This document shows positions 1 through 8,649 of a DNA stretch of 64,000 nucleotides, one piece after another. The position numbers and the translations under genes were made by a program. Origin of the DNA: Pseudanabaena biceps (lineage in GTDB: Bacteria; Cyanobacteriota; Cyanobacteriia; Pseudanabaenales; Pseudanabaenaceae); NCBI GenBank assembly GCA_013361095.1, contig JAATWA010000001.1, positions 2,582,501 to 2,646,500 of the forward strand, given 5' to 3'. How positions within the stretch are numbered: position 1 is the stretch's first letter; each line of letters begins with the position of its first letter. The notes beneath the pieces were generated by a model. The model was not told the origin of the DNA. It made no database searches and saw nothing but the letters and a program-made list of their open reading frames with translations.

Positions 1-108
1 CGCATCATGGACAAAGATCGCTTCCGTCAAGATCTTGGCAAAATTGCTGAAGCCTACCAAGAAGTTACCAAGCGCGTTTTAGCGGTGAAAATTCCTATTC
101 ATCCATAA
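1..108 (+). CDS. purC: SAICAR synthetase, C-terminal end (partial)
   Basis: Only the last 35 codons are present, open at the left window edge and ending in TAA at 106-108. The tail reads DKDRFRQDLGKIAEAYQEV, which matches the usual C-terminus of cyanobacterial phosphoribosylaminoimidazole-succinocarboxamide synthase, the purine-pathway enzyme that joins CAIR and aspartate. The position directly upstream of an Omp85 gene agrees with the purC-omp85 order I recall from Synechocystis. The catalytic domain lies outside the window, so the call rests on the tail and on context. Confidence 0.7.
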   Translation, partial: RIMDKDRFRQDLGKIAEAYQEVTKRVLAVKIPIHP

Positions 109-173
109 CATTATGGGGATATTGAAAGTTATAGTAATCTATAGCCTTAACCAGTCTATGGTAAGACAAAGCC

Positions 174-226
174 AAAACACACAAGAGAGTTGCGGCGCAA
201 AGCCTCGCAACTCTCTTGTGTGTTTT
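174..226. repeat. Inverted repeat, 21-bp stem, between purC and omp85
   Basis: Arms at 174-194 and 206-226 are perfectly complementary, with an 11-base middle (GCGCAAAGCCT) that looks like a decayed GCGC-GAA-GCGCC heart. The left arm contains ACACAAGAGAGTTGCG, related to the arms at 4911 and 22393. TATAGCC upstream at about 141 resembles the left end of the longer elements seen elsewhere. There is no strong T-tract. Confidence 0.85.
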
Positions 227-390
227 ACAGCAGTCACTTATTAAACCTGCCTCAAAAAGCGATCGCAGGGCAAAGCCCCGCAACGGGTTTTATATATCTA
301 GCTATATTAATCAGGCTTAGAAACTCTATACTCTGACTTGATCGTCAATAGTTTTCTATTAAAAAATTCTGTAGGTGTTTGGAAGACTCT

Positions 391-2505
391 ATGCGTATAA
401 ACTTGCTCGTATTCACAGCCATTGCTGCCAGCACATTATCAATAAACCCTTTGCTGGCAAAGGCTGATCCCGCAAAGCAAGAGATTGCTCAAACGCCAAC
501 CTCGCAGCCAACGGAGCCACCTCGCGAGACTCCTCCGACTAGCCCAACTCCTCCCAACACAACTTCTCCCAACACAACTCCTCCCAACACAACTCCTCCC
601 AACACAACTCCTCCCAACACAACTCCTCCCAACACAACTCCTCCCAACACAACTCCTCCCAACACAACTCCTCCCAACACAACTCCTCCCGCATTTACTC
701 TACCGCCATCCACTCCCGCCCCTACTGCGCCCAGTGAAACTCAAGTTTTGGTCGGCGAAGTGGTGATCAAGACACCTGAAGGGCAACCACCACTATCGCC
801 TGAGCTGGAAAAGCAAATTTATGATGTCATTTCAACAAAGCCCGGACGTACTGTAACGCGTACTCAACTCCAGTCCGACATCAACTCCGTATTTGCCACA
901 GGTTTCTTCTCCAATGTGCAGGCTGAGCCAGAAGACACCGAAATTGGCGTACGAGTGACTTTCTTTGTGTTGCCAAATCCAGTACTTAAAGCGGTGACTA
1001 CCGAAGGTACAAAAGTACTAGATAAAGCCGTTGTCGATCGCATTTTTGGTTCTCAGATTGGCAAAATCACTAACCTTAAAGATGTTCAAGCCAGTGTCAA
1101 AGAGTTAGAAAAGTATTACCAAGATCAGGGTTTTGTTCTAGCTCAAGTGGTCGATATTAAAGCAACGCCCGAAGGCGTGATCAATTTGGTGGTCTCAGAA
1201 GGAGTAATTGAAGGCATCAATGTTGCTTTTATTAATGAAGATGGTAAAACTCAAGATGCACAAGGTAAGCCAGTTACAGGCACTACTCGTGACTTCATCA
1301 TTACCCGCGAACTAACCATCAAAGAAGGTGAAATTTTTAATAAAAACACCGTCCAAAGCGATCTTCAAAAAGTCTTTGCCTTAGGACTATTTGAAGACCT
1401 CAACATTGGACTTGCTCCTGGCACTGATCCTCGTAAAGTGATCGTAACTGTCAACGTAAAAGAGCGTAATACAGGCTCGATCGCCGCAGGTGCAGGACTA
1501 AGTTCTTCGACAGGTTTGTTTGGTACAGTCAGTTTCCAGCAACAGAATCTTGGTGGTAACAACCAAAAGCTAGGCTTAGACATTCAAGTTGGTGAACGGG
1601 AATTACTATTTGATCTCAACTTTACTGATCCTTGGCTAGCAGGCGATCCTAATCGCACTTCGTTTACTGCCAATATTTTCAATCGCAGCTTGTTTAGTTA
1701 CATCTTTGACACCCCTATTGGTATCGGTGTTGATAACGTCAGCCCACGCATTAATCGTCTGGGAACGGGCTTTAGTTTCTCCCGTCCTCTAGGGCCTGCG
1801 ACAACTGCGTCTCTAGGACTCAGGTATGAGCGAGTTAGTGTCACGAATAGCAACGATAATACACTTGCCCCGACCGATAGCTTAGGCAATCCCCTTACGG
1901 CAAGTGGCACTGGACAGGATGATTTGCTATTGCTGCAATTTGCCTATGCCACTGATCGGCGCGATAACCCCCTCAAGCCTTCCTCTGGTTCTGTGTTTCG
2001 GATTGCCACTGAGCAGTCAATTCCCATTGGCTTAGGCTCAGTATTTCTGAACCGAGTTAGAGCTAGCTATAGCTACTTTATACCTGTCAATTTCTTGAGA
2101 TTTTCTGAAGGCACACAAGCTTTGGCTTTCAATATCCAAGGTGGAACTGTACTTGGGACTTTGCCACCCTACGAAGCCTTTCAACTTGGTGGTAGCAACT
2201 CCGTACGCGGCTGGGATGAAGGTAAGATTGGCAGTGGACGTAGTTTTGGGATATTTTCGGCGGAATATCGCTTCCCTGTATTCAATATTGTGGGCGGCGT
2301 GTTGTTCTTTGACTATGGTACTGATCTTGGCTCAGCGTCAGGCGTGCCAGGTAATCCCGCAGGAGCTAGAAATAAACCAGGTAGCGGCGCTGGCTATGGT
2401 CTCGGTGTGCGCGTACAGTCTCCCCTTGGCTCGATCAGGGTTGACTATGGCCTAGCTTCTAACGGCGGCACTCAGTTTAGTTTTGGCTTGGGAGAAAAAT
2501 TCTAA
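391..2505 (+). CDS. Omp85/BamA-family outer membrane assembly protein
   Basis: Inserts beta-barrel proteins into the outer membrane (Toc75/BamA homologue). I chose ATG 391, preceded by GGAAG, over the in-frame TTG at 379; the product is then 704 aa and opens with a signal peptide (MRINLLVFTAIAASTLS..). A Pro/Thr-rich linker of nine NTTPP-type repeats follows (556-690), then three POTRA-like modules (roughly residues 120-410). The C-terminal beta-barrel carries the conserved VRGW loop-6 motif (GGSNSVRGWDEG) and ends in a terminal phenylalanine. The lpxC start follows after 2 bases, so translation is probably coupled and outer-membrane protein assembly is co-expressed with lipid A synthesis. 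Confidence 0.95.
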   Translation: MRINLLVFTAIAASTLSINPLLAKADPAKQEIAQTPTSQPTEPPRETPPTSPTPPNTTSPNTTPPNTTPPNTTPPNTTPPNTTPPNTTPPNTTPPNTTPPAFTLPPSTPAPTAPSETQVLVGEVVIKTPEGQPPLSPELEKQIYDVISTKPGRTVTRTQLQSDINSVFATGFFSNVQAEPEDTEIGVRVTFFVLPNPVLKAVTTEGTKVLDKAVVDRIFGSQIGKITNLKDVQASVKELEKYYQDQGFVLAQVVDIKATPEGVINLVVSEGVIEGINVAFINEDGKTQDAQGKPVTGTTRDFIITRELTIKEGEIFNKNTVQSDLQKVFALGLFEDLNIGLAPGTDPRKVIVTVNVKERNTGSIAAGAGLSSSTGLFGTVSFQQQNLGGNNQKLGLDIQVGERELLFDLNFTDPWLAGDPNRTSFTANIFNRSLFSYIFDTPIGIGVDNVSPRINRLGTGFSFSRPLGPATTASLGLRYERVSVTNSNDNTLAPTDSLGNPLTASGTGQDDLLLLQFAYATDRRDNPLKPSSGSVFRIATEQSIPIGLGSVFLNRVRASYSYFIPVNFLRFSEGTQALAFNIQGGTVLGTLPPYEAFQLGGSNSVRGWDEGKIGSGRSFGIFSAEYRFPVFNIVGGVLFFDYGTDLGSASGVPGNPAGARNKPGSGAGYGLGVRVQSPLGSIRVDYGLASNGGTQFSFGLGEKF
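556..690 (+). repeat. 15-bp tandem repeat, nine units, inside omp85
   Basis: Nine consecutive 15-bp units of AACACAACTCCTCCC; the first carries CTTCT in place of CTCCT. They encode NTTPP repeats in the linker between signal peptide and first POTRA domain. Each unit is five codons, so changes in copy number keep the frame and only alter linker length. Confidence 0.97.
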
Positions 2506-2507
2506 TT

Positions 2508-3341
2508 ATGCAATACCAACAGACGATCGCCGCCCCATTTTTGATGTCAGGGATTGGGTTACATAGTGGCGAACCTGTCTCTGTGACCGTTAGCCCTGCG
2601 CCGATTGGTAGTGGGCGTTATTTTGTCTATGGTGATGCCAAGATCCCTGCAAATACTTCAGTGGTGGCAGCTTCGCAACTATCAACTGAGTTGCGCCAAG
2701 ATCAATCTGGCGTGCGGACTGTTGAGCATTTGCTCTCGGCTTTGTTTGGTATGGGTGTTCATAATGCTTGCATTGAGGTAGATCGTCCCGAATTACCGAT
2801 TCTCGATGGTTCGGCTTTGCCTTGGGTCGAGGCGATCGCCAAGGTGGGAATTACCGCACAGGTAGAGGGCGATCGCTTGGTCGCCCTAAGCGAGCCTGTG
2901 ACGGTGCGCCGTGGCGATAGTTTTGTAACGGCGATTCCTGCGGAAACTTTGCGCTTTACCTATGGGATTGATTTTCCATCTAAGGCAATCGGTGAGCAGT
3001 GGTTTAGTTGGTCCCCTACGATTACTAATTTTGCGGAAGAGTTTGCCCAAGAGATTGCTCCTGCCCGCACCTTTACCCTTGCTGCTTATATTGATCAAGC
3101 TCGCCAAGCTGGATTAATTAGGGGCGGCAGCCTCGATAATGCGATTGTTTGTGATGGTGATCGCTGGGTTAATCCACCACTGCGTTTTGACAATGAACCC
3201 TGTCGGCATAAACTTTTAGATCTCATTGGTGACATAAGCTTGCTAGGATTCTTACCAAGGGCGCATATTTTGGCGTACAAAGCTAGCCATAACCTTCACG
3301 CTGAATTTGCGATCGCGATCGCCGCCCAACACCTGAACTAA
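2508..3341 (+). CDS. lpxC: UDP-3-O-acyl-N-acetylglucosamine deacetylase
   Basis: Zinc-dependent deacetylase for the first committed step of lipid A synthesis; 277 aa, slightly shorter than the E. coli enzyme. The zinc-site signatures are present: VEHLLSAL near residue 73, and RHKLLDLIGD with its His and Asp near residue 235. HNLHAEFA near the C-terminus supplies the catalytic His, and ELPILDGSALPW is also conserved. The ATG lies 2 bases after the omp85 stop and fabZ follows 78 bases later, so it sits in a cell-envelope operon. Confidence 0.97.
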   Translation: MQYQQTIAAPFLMSGIGLHSGEPVSVTVSPAPIGSGRYFVYGDAKIPANTSVVAASQLSTELRQDQSGVRTVEHLLSALFGMGVHNACIEVDRPELPILDGSALPWVEAIAKVGITAQVEGDRLVALSEPVTVRRGDSFVTAIPAETLRFTYGIDFPSKAIGEQWFSWSPTITNFAEEFAQEIAPARTFTLAAYIDQARQAGLIRGGSLDNAIVCDGDRWVNPPLRFDNEPCRHKLLDLIGDISLLGFLPRAHILAYKASHNLHAEFAIAIAAQHLN

Positions 3342-3419
3342 TTTCTAAAAACTACTCGCCTAGGTGGTCAGAAATAACAACTGCACTGGCTTTAAATACT
3401 GCAAAATTAATATCTAAAT

Positions 3420-3941
3420 ATGTCCACTTTGACCGAAGAAACTACTTTAAACGCTGACGATCTCAAGGCAGATCAAGCATCTGAGCTAGAGGATAGCGAC
3501 CAAGCTAAAAAAATTCTGATGATCGAAGACATTCAGAAGTTACTGCCCCATCGCTATCCCTTCCTGCTCGTGGATCGCATCATTGACTTTGTGCCAAATA
3601 AATCTGCCACTGGGATCAAGAATGTCACCATCAACGAACCTTTCTTCCAAGGTCATTTTCCGCAACATCCGATTATGCCAGGGGTACTAATTGTTGAAGC
3701 AATGGCGCAAGTTGGCGGTATCGTGTTAAGAAAATTACCAGGCATGGAAGACCAATTATCATTGTTTGCTGGCATTGATAAAGTCCGCTTTCGTCGTCCT
3801 GTTGTTCCAGGCGATCGCCTGACCATTACCACCGAGCTGTTAGTTTCACGCAAACGCTTTGGTAAGATGCATGGACGTGCCGAGGTAGATGGGCAATTAG
3901 CCTGTGAAGGCGAGTTAATGTTTTCATTAGTCAATCTTTAG
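3420..3941 (+). CDS. fabZ: 3-hydroxyacyl-ACP dehydratase FabZ
   Basis: Hot-dog-fold dehydratase of type II fatty acid synthesis, 173 aa. The core family motifs are present: [13 protein letters not shown], and [20 protein letters not shown] with the catalytic His and Glu. About 35 acidic residues precede the conserved core, longer than the E. coli protein, so ATG at about 3519 ([10 protein letters not shown]) is an alternative start. Its place between lpxC and lpxA follows the common lpxC/fabZ/lpxA linkage, which ties hydroxyacyl-ACP use in fatty acid and lipid A synthesis. Confidence 0.96.
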   Translation: MSTLTEETTLNADDLKADQASELEDSDQAKKILMIEDIQKLLPHRYPFLLVDRIIDFVPNKSATGIKNVTINEPFFQGHFPQHPIMPGVLIVEAMAQVGGIVLRKLPGMEDQLSLFAGIDKVRFRRPVVPGDRLTITTELLVSRKRFGKMHGRAEVDGQLACEGELMFSLVNL

Positions 3942-4030
3942 GTTTTAGAGGGCGATCTACGCCTTCTAAAACCGATTGTTATTTAGTGATCCTAGAGATC
4001 TAACGTAGTATCAAGCGAGCCAAACCTTTT

Positions 4031-4846
4031 ATGCCTGTGTCTCATGCGCCTGTGTCTGAATTTATTCATCCGACAGCCATAGTGCATCCTGATGCCCAAC
4101 TACATCCAACGGTCAAAGTTGGAGCTTATGCTGTCATCGGTGAGCAGGTAAAAGTTGGCGCTCATACTGTCATAGGACATCATGCGATTGTCGAGGGGCG
4201 CACCGAAATTGGCGATCGCAACCAAATTTATCCGGGAGCAGCGATCGGGCTAGACTCTCAAGACTTGAAGTATGTCGGAGCCGATAGCTTAGTGGAAATT
4301 GGCGATGATAATCGTATTCGTGAATATGTCACGATTAATCGAGCCAACGAAGCCCATGAAGTTACCCGCATTGGTAATGGTAATTTGTTAATGGCATATG
4401 TCCATGTGGGGCATAACTGCGAAATTGAAAATCGCGTGATTATTGCTAATGGCGTAGCTTTAGCAGGGCATGTACATATTGAGTCCTATGCCCGACTGAG
4501 TGGTGTTTTAGGGGTACATCAATTTGTCCGCATTGGTCGCCTATCGATGGTGGGCGGGATGAGTCGCATTGAACGCGATGTGCCTCCTTACTTTTTAGTC
4601 GAAGGCAATCCATCACGGGTGCGGACTCTCAACCGCGTGGGTATGGATCGCGCAGGGCTAGATGAGCATACTCAACAATCCCTAAAAGCCGCCTTCCGCC
4701 TGCTTTATCACCAAGAGCTGACTCTAGTCGAAGCCCTTGAAAAGCTAGCTCCCCTTGCCGACAATCCTCATGTGCAGCATTTGCGCCAATTTTTGCAAGA
4801 CTCTATTAGCCCACATCGACGAGGACCAATTCCCAGCCGAGTTTGA
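4031..4846 (+). CDS. lpxA: UDP-N-acetylglucosamine acyltransferase
   Basis: First enzyme of lipid A synthesis, transferring 3-hydroxyacyl from ACP to UDP-GlcNAc; 271 aa. The N-terminal two thirds are hexapeptide repeats of a left-handed beta-helix (IHPTAIVHPDAQLHPTVKVG..). VHVGHNCEIENRVI holds the catalytic His and HQFVRIGRLSMVGGMSRIERD is the conserved late-helix segment. A helical C-terminal domain follows. It is the last gene of the omp85-lpxC-fabZ-lpxA run. No lpxB follows: the next gene is convergent, and two hairpins fill the gap. Confidence 0.97.
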   Translation: MPVSHAPVSEFIHPTAIVHPDAQLHPTVKVGAYAVIGEQVKVGAHTVIGHHAIVEGRTEIGDRNQIYPGAAIGLDSQDLKYVGADSLVEIGDDNRIREYVTINRANEAHEVTRIGNGNLLMAYVHVGHNCEIENRVIIANGVALAGHVHIESYARLSGVLGVHQFVRIGRLSMVGGMSRIERDVPPYFLVEGNPSRVRTLNRVGMDRAGLDEHTQQSLKAAFRLLYHQELTLVEALEKLAPLADNPHVQHLRQFLQDSISPHRRGPIPSRV

Positions 4847-4885
4847 GCATTATACATTTTTTTAAATGCTGGCTTTGCCAGCATT

Positions 4886-5000
4886 TATAGCTGTAGCCAG
4901 CCAAGTTAAGACACAAAACCCAAGAGAGAATTGCGGCGCGAAGCGCCGCAATTCTCTCTTGGGTTTTGTGTTTCTCCTAGCATTGATGACTGTAGCTATA
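4886..5000. mobile_element. MITE-like element with TATAGCT ends, 29-bp hairpin
   Basis: A 115-bp segment starts with TATAGCTGTAGCC and ends with TGACTGTAGCTATA. The ends are imperfect inverted repeats of each other and match the ends of the 116-bp elements at 22226 and 35604. Inside, arms 4911-4939 and 4943-4971 form a perfect 29-bp stem around a GAA loop, with GCGAAGC as the heart and AAAACCCAA as the outer word. It lies between convergent lpxA and a methyltransferase gene. No transposase is encoded; mobility is inferred from the repeated ends. Confidence 0.75.
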
Positions 5001-5060
5001 AAGCAATCCACATAATAAAAAGCCCGCAACGGCGGGCTTTTTATTATGTGGATTGCTTTA
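4999..5060. terminator. Bidirectional terminator hairpin, 29-bp stem
   Basis: Arms 4999-5027 and 5032-5060 are perfectly complementary around AACG. A GC-rich apex (AGCCCGC/GCGGGCT) is followed by T-tracts on both strands, so it can terminate lpxA and the convergent methyltransferase. The right arm contains the last five sense codons and the stop of the methyltransferase. Confidence 0.85.
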
Positions 5061-6249
5061 GCATAATTATTTGTTGCTTTTGGAGCGATCGCACATCTTC
5101 TAAACTTGCATTGACAGATTCAGATTCCAAAATCTGAGCAACGGTCTGTTGTTTGAGCTGATTGTCTTGACAACCCAGCAAAAACTTCCATTCAGGATCA
5201 CTAATTCTGGCAAACTGATAGTTATAGTCAAAGAAATTTGAACTATCTTGCCAACCATAAATACAAGGACTAGTCTCAGGAATAGCGTCTAAAAGTTCTG
5301 CGTCTACTTGCCAAGTCTGCTTAATAATCGGGGGACGCGCTAAAAAGAACTCATAATGCGAAATCGTATGCGGATCGAGAATCTCAATTAGTCGATAGCG
5401 CTGACGTTCGGTGAGATGTTGCGATCGCTCAAGCAAATCTTGACCTTTACCAATTAAGCGATCTAAGTTCCAGACTTGAGGATTAGAAAAACCTAAAAAA
5501 TCTAAACCCGATGCATCAATCAACTCAAATAGAGAATTGATGTTGTAATTGATTTCTTGCGGATGTACATACATATCAGCAAAACAGGCATCTTGTTTGT
5601 TTTCCATTTCCCAACGATCTTTTTCGCGGCGGAGTAGACAATTATGTTCAGGTAGATTGGCAAATATTTCTCTACCAATCTTTACGCCATCTACATAATC
5701 ACCACGGTTCTCACCCTGCAATAATGCGATCGCCTCTTGCATTAACCGAATTTCCCAGCGTCCCAACTCTCCATAGACAAAAATATGTAATAGTCCCCCT
5801 GGGGCAAGCTTACTTGCTAAGGCTTGAATACCTCGAATCGGATCAGCCGTGTGGTGCAGTACTCCCACCGAGTTAATCAGATCAAATTCTCCTTCGATCT
5901 GATCCACATCAAATAAGCTCAATTGACGAAACTCAACTCTGGTTGCTCGCGATCGCTGACAACGCTCTTGAGCCACCGCCAGAGTGCCTGCACTTAGGTC
6001 AATACCAATTACTGAAGCTTCAGGATTGAGATGGACTAAATATTCAGTACTCACCCCCGATCCACAACCTGCATCCAGAATACGAATATTATCTTTAGCG
6101 GGTTTTAGTCCTGTACAAAAACTATGGGCTGTCTGCCAATTCCACCGCCAGTTATAGCCAGGAGGTGGCTCATCAAGTATTGGCTCTGGAGGAAAAGGAT
6201 ATGTATTATAGAGTGCTGCAACAGCAGCACTAACTTTCGGATCGGACAT
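5044..6249 (-). CDS. Class I SAM-dependent methyltransferase
   Basis: A 401-aa protein with a Rossmann methyltransferase domain at roughly residues 50-160. Motif I is RILDAGCGSGVSTEY (residues 56-70), followed by VIGIDLS for the ribose-binding acidic loop and LINSVGVLHHTADP for motif IV. The C-terminal half (about residues 190-401) has no motif I recognise, so the substrate is unknown. It opens with MSDPKVSAAVAALYNTYPFP, a Tyr/Pro-rich lead resembling a group of putative cyanobacterial methyltransferases. The gene is monocistronic and convergent with lpxA. Its final codons (LKQST-stop) lie inside the terminator hairpin at 4999-5060. Confidence 0.8.
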   Translation of the reverse strand: MSDPKVSAAVAALYNTYPFPPEPILDEPPPGYNWRWNWQTAHSFCTGLKPAKDNIRILDAGCGSGVSTEYLVHLNPEASVIGIDLSAGTLAVAQERCQRSRATRVEFRQLSLFDVDQIEGEFDLINSVGVLHHTADPIRGIQALASKLAPGGLLHIFVYGELGRWEIRLMQEAIALLQGENRGDYVDGVKIGREIFANLPEHNCLLRREKDRWEMENKQDACFADMYVHPQEINYNINSLFELIDASGLDFLGFSNPQVWNLDRLIGKGQDLLERSQHLTERQRYRLIEILDPHTISHYEFFLARPPIIKQTWQVDAELLDAIPETSPCIYGWQDSSNFFDYNYQFARISDPEWKFLLGCQDNQLKQQTVAQILESESVNASLEDVRSLQKQQIIMLKQST

Positions 6250-6324
6250 GGTAGCTAAATGATTTTTCTAAAACACATTGCTAGCATACACAAGAAATTA
6301 TGCAAATAATTTGGGATTGCGTAC

Positions 6325-6369
6325 CCAAAAGATGAATGGCGGCGCGAAGCGCCGCCATTCATCTTTTGG
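6325..6369. repeat. Class I hairpin, 21-bp stem, GAA loop
   Basis: Perfect arms 6325-6345 and 6349-6369 around GAA, with GCGAAGC as heart. The left arm is CCAAAAGATGAATGGCGGCG plus one C. A near-identical hairpin at 47858-47928 differs at one arm position, with the matching change in the other arm. Confidence 0.92.
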
Positions 6370-6375
6370 ATAGGA

Positions 6376-6434
6376 CGAACCAAGAATTTTTAAAAAGTGT
6401 TGCTTTGCAACACTTTTTAAAAATTCTTGGTTCG
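6376..6434. repeat. Long hairpin, 28-bp stem, TTT loop
   Basis: Perfect arms 6376-6403 and 6407-6434, only 6 bases from the preceding hairpin. The outer word CGAACCAAGAATTTTTAA resembles the AACCAATTTT arms of class II repeats, and the apex GTTGC-TTT-GCAAC differs from class I. It lies in a 611-bp gap between the methyltransferase start and the kinase stop. Confidence 0.9.
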
Positions 6435-6599
6435 GGTTTGAGCGCAAAGCGCTGTATGTGCAAAGTGAAAGCGAGGTAGCGCTATCTAAATATGTAGCGA
6501 AGGATAACTCCACCTCACGACCTGTCTCATTTTCATGGGGGAACATGAACAATGAGACATTACTGAAAATATGTTAAATAATTAATAATGGAGTAATAC

Positions 6600-6685
6600 T
6601 AATAGGATGCAAAATCAAAAGACGATTAGCAGCGCTACTCGCTTCTTGGATTTTGATTTGTCCAATTCAAGTGACCACAGCTATA
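6600..6685. repeat. Decayed MITE-like element
   Basis: The right end (GATTTGTCCAATTCAAGTG then ACCACAGCTATA, ending 6685) matches the right ends of the elements at 22226, 35604 and 46981-47089. The centre (AAATCAAAAGACGATTAGC .. GCTACTCGCTTC .. TTGGATTTTGATT) is only partly self-complementary, so this copy looks degraded. The left end is not certain. Confidence 0.5.
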
Positions 6686-6701
6686 TGTATTATTTTTAAA
6701 C

Positions 6702-6731
6702 CACAAAAGTGTTGTTACACCTTCGTGAATT
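6702..6731. repeat. 34-bp palindrome family, copy 1
   Basis: CACAAAAGTGTTGTTACACC then TTCGTGAATT. It matches the elements at 35571-35604, 43531-43564 and 27946-27967, whose consensus is AATTCACAAAAGTGTTGTCA followed by CACTTTTGTGAATT. It is an imperfect palindrome. The surrounding 6735-6860 is AT-rich and contains no gene that I can see. Confidence 0.6.
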
Positions 6732-6860
6732 CGTATTAATTATTAACATTAAAAAACGCCAGATAACGAGCTGGGTGCGTTATCTCACTAGATTTACAAC
6801 TATAATTTTAAATTCAAATTTTTACCTATTCCCTTGCAAATAGAATAGCACAGGCTGTTA

Positions 6861-8393
6861 CTATTTTGGCGGTGCTAAACATCGATACAGAGAGAGCGTA
6901 TTCTCTAAATTTTTATTAGGTTCTCTTAGCAAGAATGGTAAATGTCCAATGGGGGGATTTTTGAAATTGGGTTGACGACCTGATATATATTCCCATCTTG
7001 AAGTTTGGCGGTTATAGGCAGTGTCAATTAACGACTCCCCTAATGAGTTTAGCCAGCCCAGACGCTCGTAGGTAAGTTGAATATCTTTAGAAGAATCTTC
7101 ATATACTTTCTTTTGAGCAAATAGTCCTTGTTGATCCTTAGTGGCTTCTCGCCATAACTGATCAACTATGGTTCGGTCGGCGCAGGTAATGTTATTTAGC
7201 TCATCAGAGTGGAACGTGCCATCTCGGAAAGAGTTGGGACCTGCGGCTTTGAGTAACACTAAATAAGTCTCATAATCAGCCGCTTTCCAATTTTTTTCCT
7301 TGAGATAAATTTTTAATTGATCGTAATTAACTCCATTGTCCAATTTGGGTGGTATTGGCGGCACAGATTCTATTGGTTTAACAGGTGCTGGGCTAGGACT
7401 TGCAGCGCTAATTGTGGAGCCATTTCTAAGTAAATTAAGCAATTGAGAATTAAATATATATACACCGATCGCTAAGGAAGATAGTGCGATCGCGGATATC
7501 CAAAATAGCGAATAACTCTTAACCTGTGGCTTTACGACTCGATCATCGGTAATTCTAGGAGAGAGAGTGCTTAGTTTTGGTAATCTCGAAATATCTTTGA
7601 GAACGTCATCAACATTTTGGTAGCGATCGCGGGGATTACAACGGGTCATCAGGTCGAGGATAGTGGCAAATTCACGAGTTACTTTGCCATAGGTGCGCCA
7701 ATTAATTTCATTGTCGCGATCGCGTGGAAATTGGCTAGGATGTTTACCCGTCAGTGCCTGTAAAGCCAACATTCCTAAAGAATAAATGTCACTACAAGCA
7801 ACAGACTCTCCCCGCTCTTGCTCATAGGACATATACCCCGGTGTGCCAATCGGTAAAGTTACCTTTGCTTTGTTATAAGCACTAGCAACTTCCATTTGTA
7901 CTTGCTTAACAGTTCCAAAATCAATTAGCACCAGCTTGCCATCACTATGACGACGAATTAAGTTACTGGGCTTGATATCGCGATGAATAACATTAAATTT
8001 ATGAACAAATTTTAATATCTCTAAAACTTCTTTTACTATTTGAGCAACTCTTGCTTCTGCCATTTGGCTGCCTGGAGGCATTTCGGTACTGAGGGGATGT
8101 CCTTCGATAAATTCTTGAACTAAATAAAATTCTTTGTTTTCTTGAAAATAGGCGTAGAGTTGCGGAATTAAATCATGCTTACCTAGCTCTTGCAAAGTTT
8201 CGGCTTCAGCCTTAAAAAGCTCTAATGCTTTTTGCGTAAAAATAGGATCGTCAATGGTGGGATTGAGATGTTTGACGACACATTGAGGATTTTTGGGTAG
8301 GCGGGTATCTTCAGCAAGGTAAGTTTGTGAAAAGCCTCCTTCTGCTAATTCTCTAATAATGCGGTAGCGGTGGTCGAGTAGCTTGCCTAACAT
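6861..8393 (-). CDS. Ser/Thr protein kinase with C-terminal GUN4 domain
   Basis: A 510-aa membrane-anchored kinase. The Hanks kinase domain spans about residues 8-270: glycine loop LAEGGFSQTY, Lys41 in VVKHLNP, catalytic HRDIKPSN (137-144), DFG (158-160), and GTPGYMSYEQE activation/APE-like segment. A single transmembrane helix lies near residues 293-315, followed by a Pro-rich linker. The extracytoplasmic C-terminus (about 350-505) is a GUN4 domain: LKEKNWKAADYETYLVLLKAAG, ITCADRTIVDQLWREA and IGHLPF are typical. GUN4 domains bind tetrapyrroles in chlorophyll synthesis, so the fusion suggests porphyrin or another ligand sensing by a kinase (inference). The J-domain gene is upstream on the same strand, separated by two hairpins. 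Confidence 0.9.
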   Translation of the reverse strand: MLGKLLDHRYRIIRELAEGGFSQTYLAEDTRLPKNPQCVVKHLNPTIDDPIFTQKALELFKAEAETLQELGKHDLIPQLYAYFQENKEFYLVQEFIEGHPLSTEMPPGSQMAEARVAQIVKEVLEILKFVHKFNVIHRDIKPSNLIRRHSDGKLVLIDFGTVKQVQMEVASAYNKAKVTLPIGTPGYMSYEQERGESVACSDIYSLGMLALQALTGKHPSQFPRDRDNEINWRTYGKVTREFATILDLMTRCNPRDRYQNVDDVLKDISRLPKLSTLSPRITDDRVVKPQVKSYSLFWISAIALSSLAIGVYIFNSQLLNLLRNGSTISAASPSPAPVKPIESVPPIPPKLDNGVNYDQLKIYLKEKNWKAADYETYLVLLKAAGPNSFRDGTFHSDELNNITCADRTIVDQLWREATKDQQGLFAQKKVYEDSSKDIQLTYERLGWLNSLGESLIDTAYNRQTSRWEYISGRQPNFKNPPIGHLPFLLREPNKNLENTLSLYRCLAPPK

Positions 8394-8475
8394 ATTGGCA
8401 TTATAAGTTAGAGATTACTTTTAGAAGTTTAACTAAGATATTCGGCTTATATTTTGTCACCAAACGACAACGCTT

Positions 8476-8536
8476 CAGCAATTCAATTTTGGGGTTACAG
8501 TGCCTTAGGCGCTGTAACCCCAAAATTGAATTGCTG
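8476..8536. repeat. Class II hairpin, 29-bp stem, TTA loop
   Basis: Arms 8476-8504 and 8508-8536 pair with a single G-T type mismatch around GCC-TTA-GGC. The outer sequence CAGCAATTCAATTTTGGGGT is shared with the class II elements at 20206 and 38041. It lies between the J-domain gene and the kinase gene, both leftward. Confidence 0.88.
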
Positions 8537-8589
8537 ACAACGCTTTCAAATTTTTGGGGGACTCGTTTGAGCGGAAATTGCTGTAATAG

Positions 8590-8644
8590 CAAACCCAATC
8601 AGAGTAGGGCGGCGCGGAGCGCCGCCCTACTCTGATTGGGTTTG
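8590..8644. repeat. Class I hairpin, 26-bp stem, GGA loop
   Basis: Perfect arms 8590-8615 and 8619-8644 (CAAACCCAATCAGAGTAGGG then CGGCGC) around GGA; the heart is GCGGAGC. It sits 5 bases past the end of the J-domain gene and could act as its transcript 3' end. Confidence 0.92.
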
Positions 8645-8649
8645 ACGGT

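Noticed and set aside
485..766. Frames rich in LLPTQ and GGVVL
   Set aside because: They are other-frame shadows of the 15-bp repeat inside omp85.
6298..6552. Leftward 84-aa frame
   Set aside because: Most of it is a translation of the two hairpins at 6325 and 6376; no family resemblance and no ribosome site.
8401..8598. Leftward 65-aa frame between the kinase and J-domain genes
   Set aside because: It is read through the 8476 class II hairpin; composition is that of repeat DNA.
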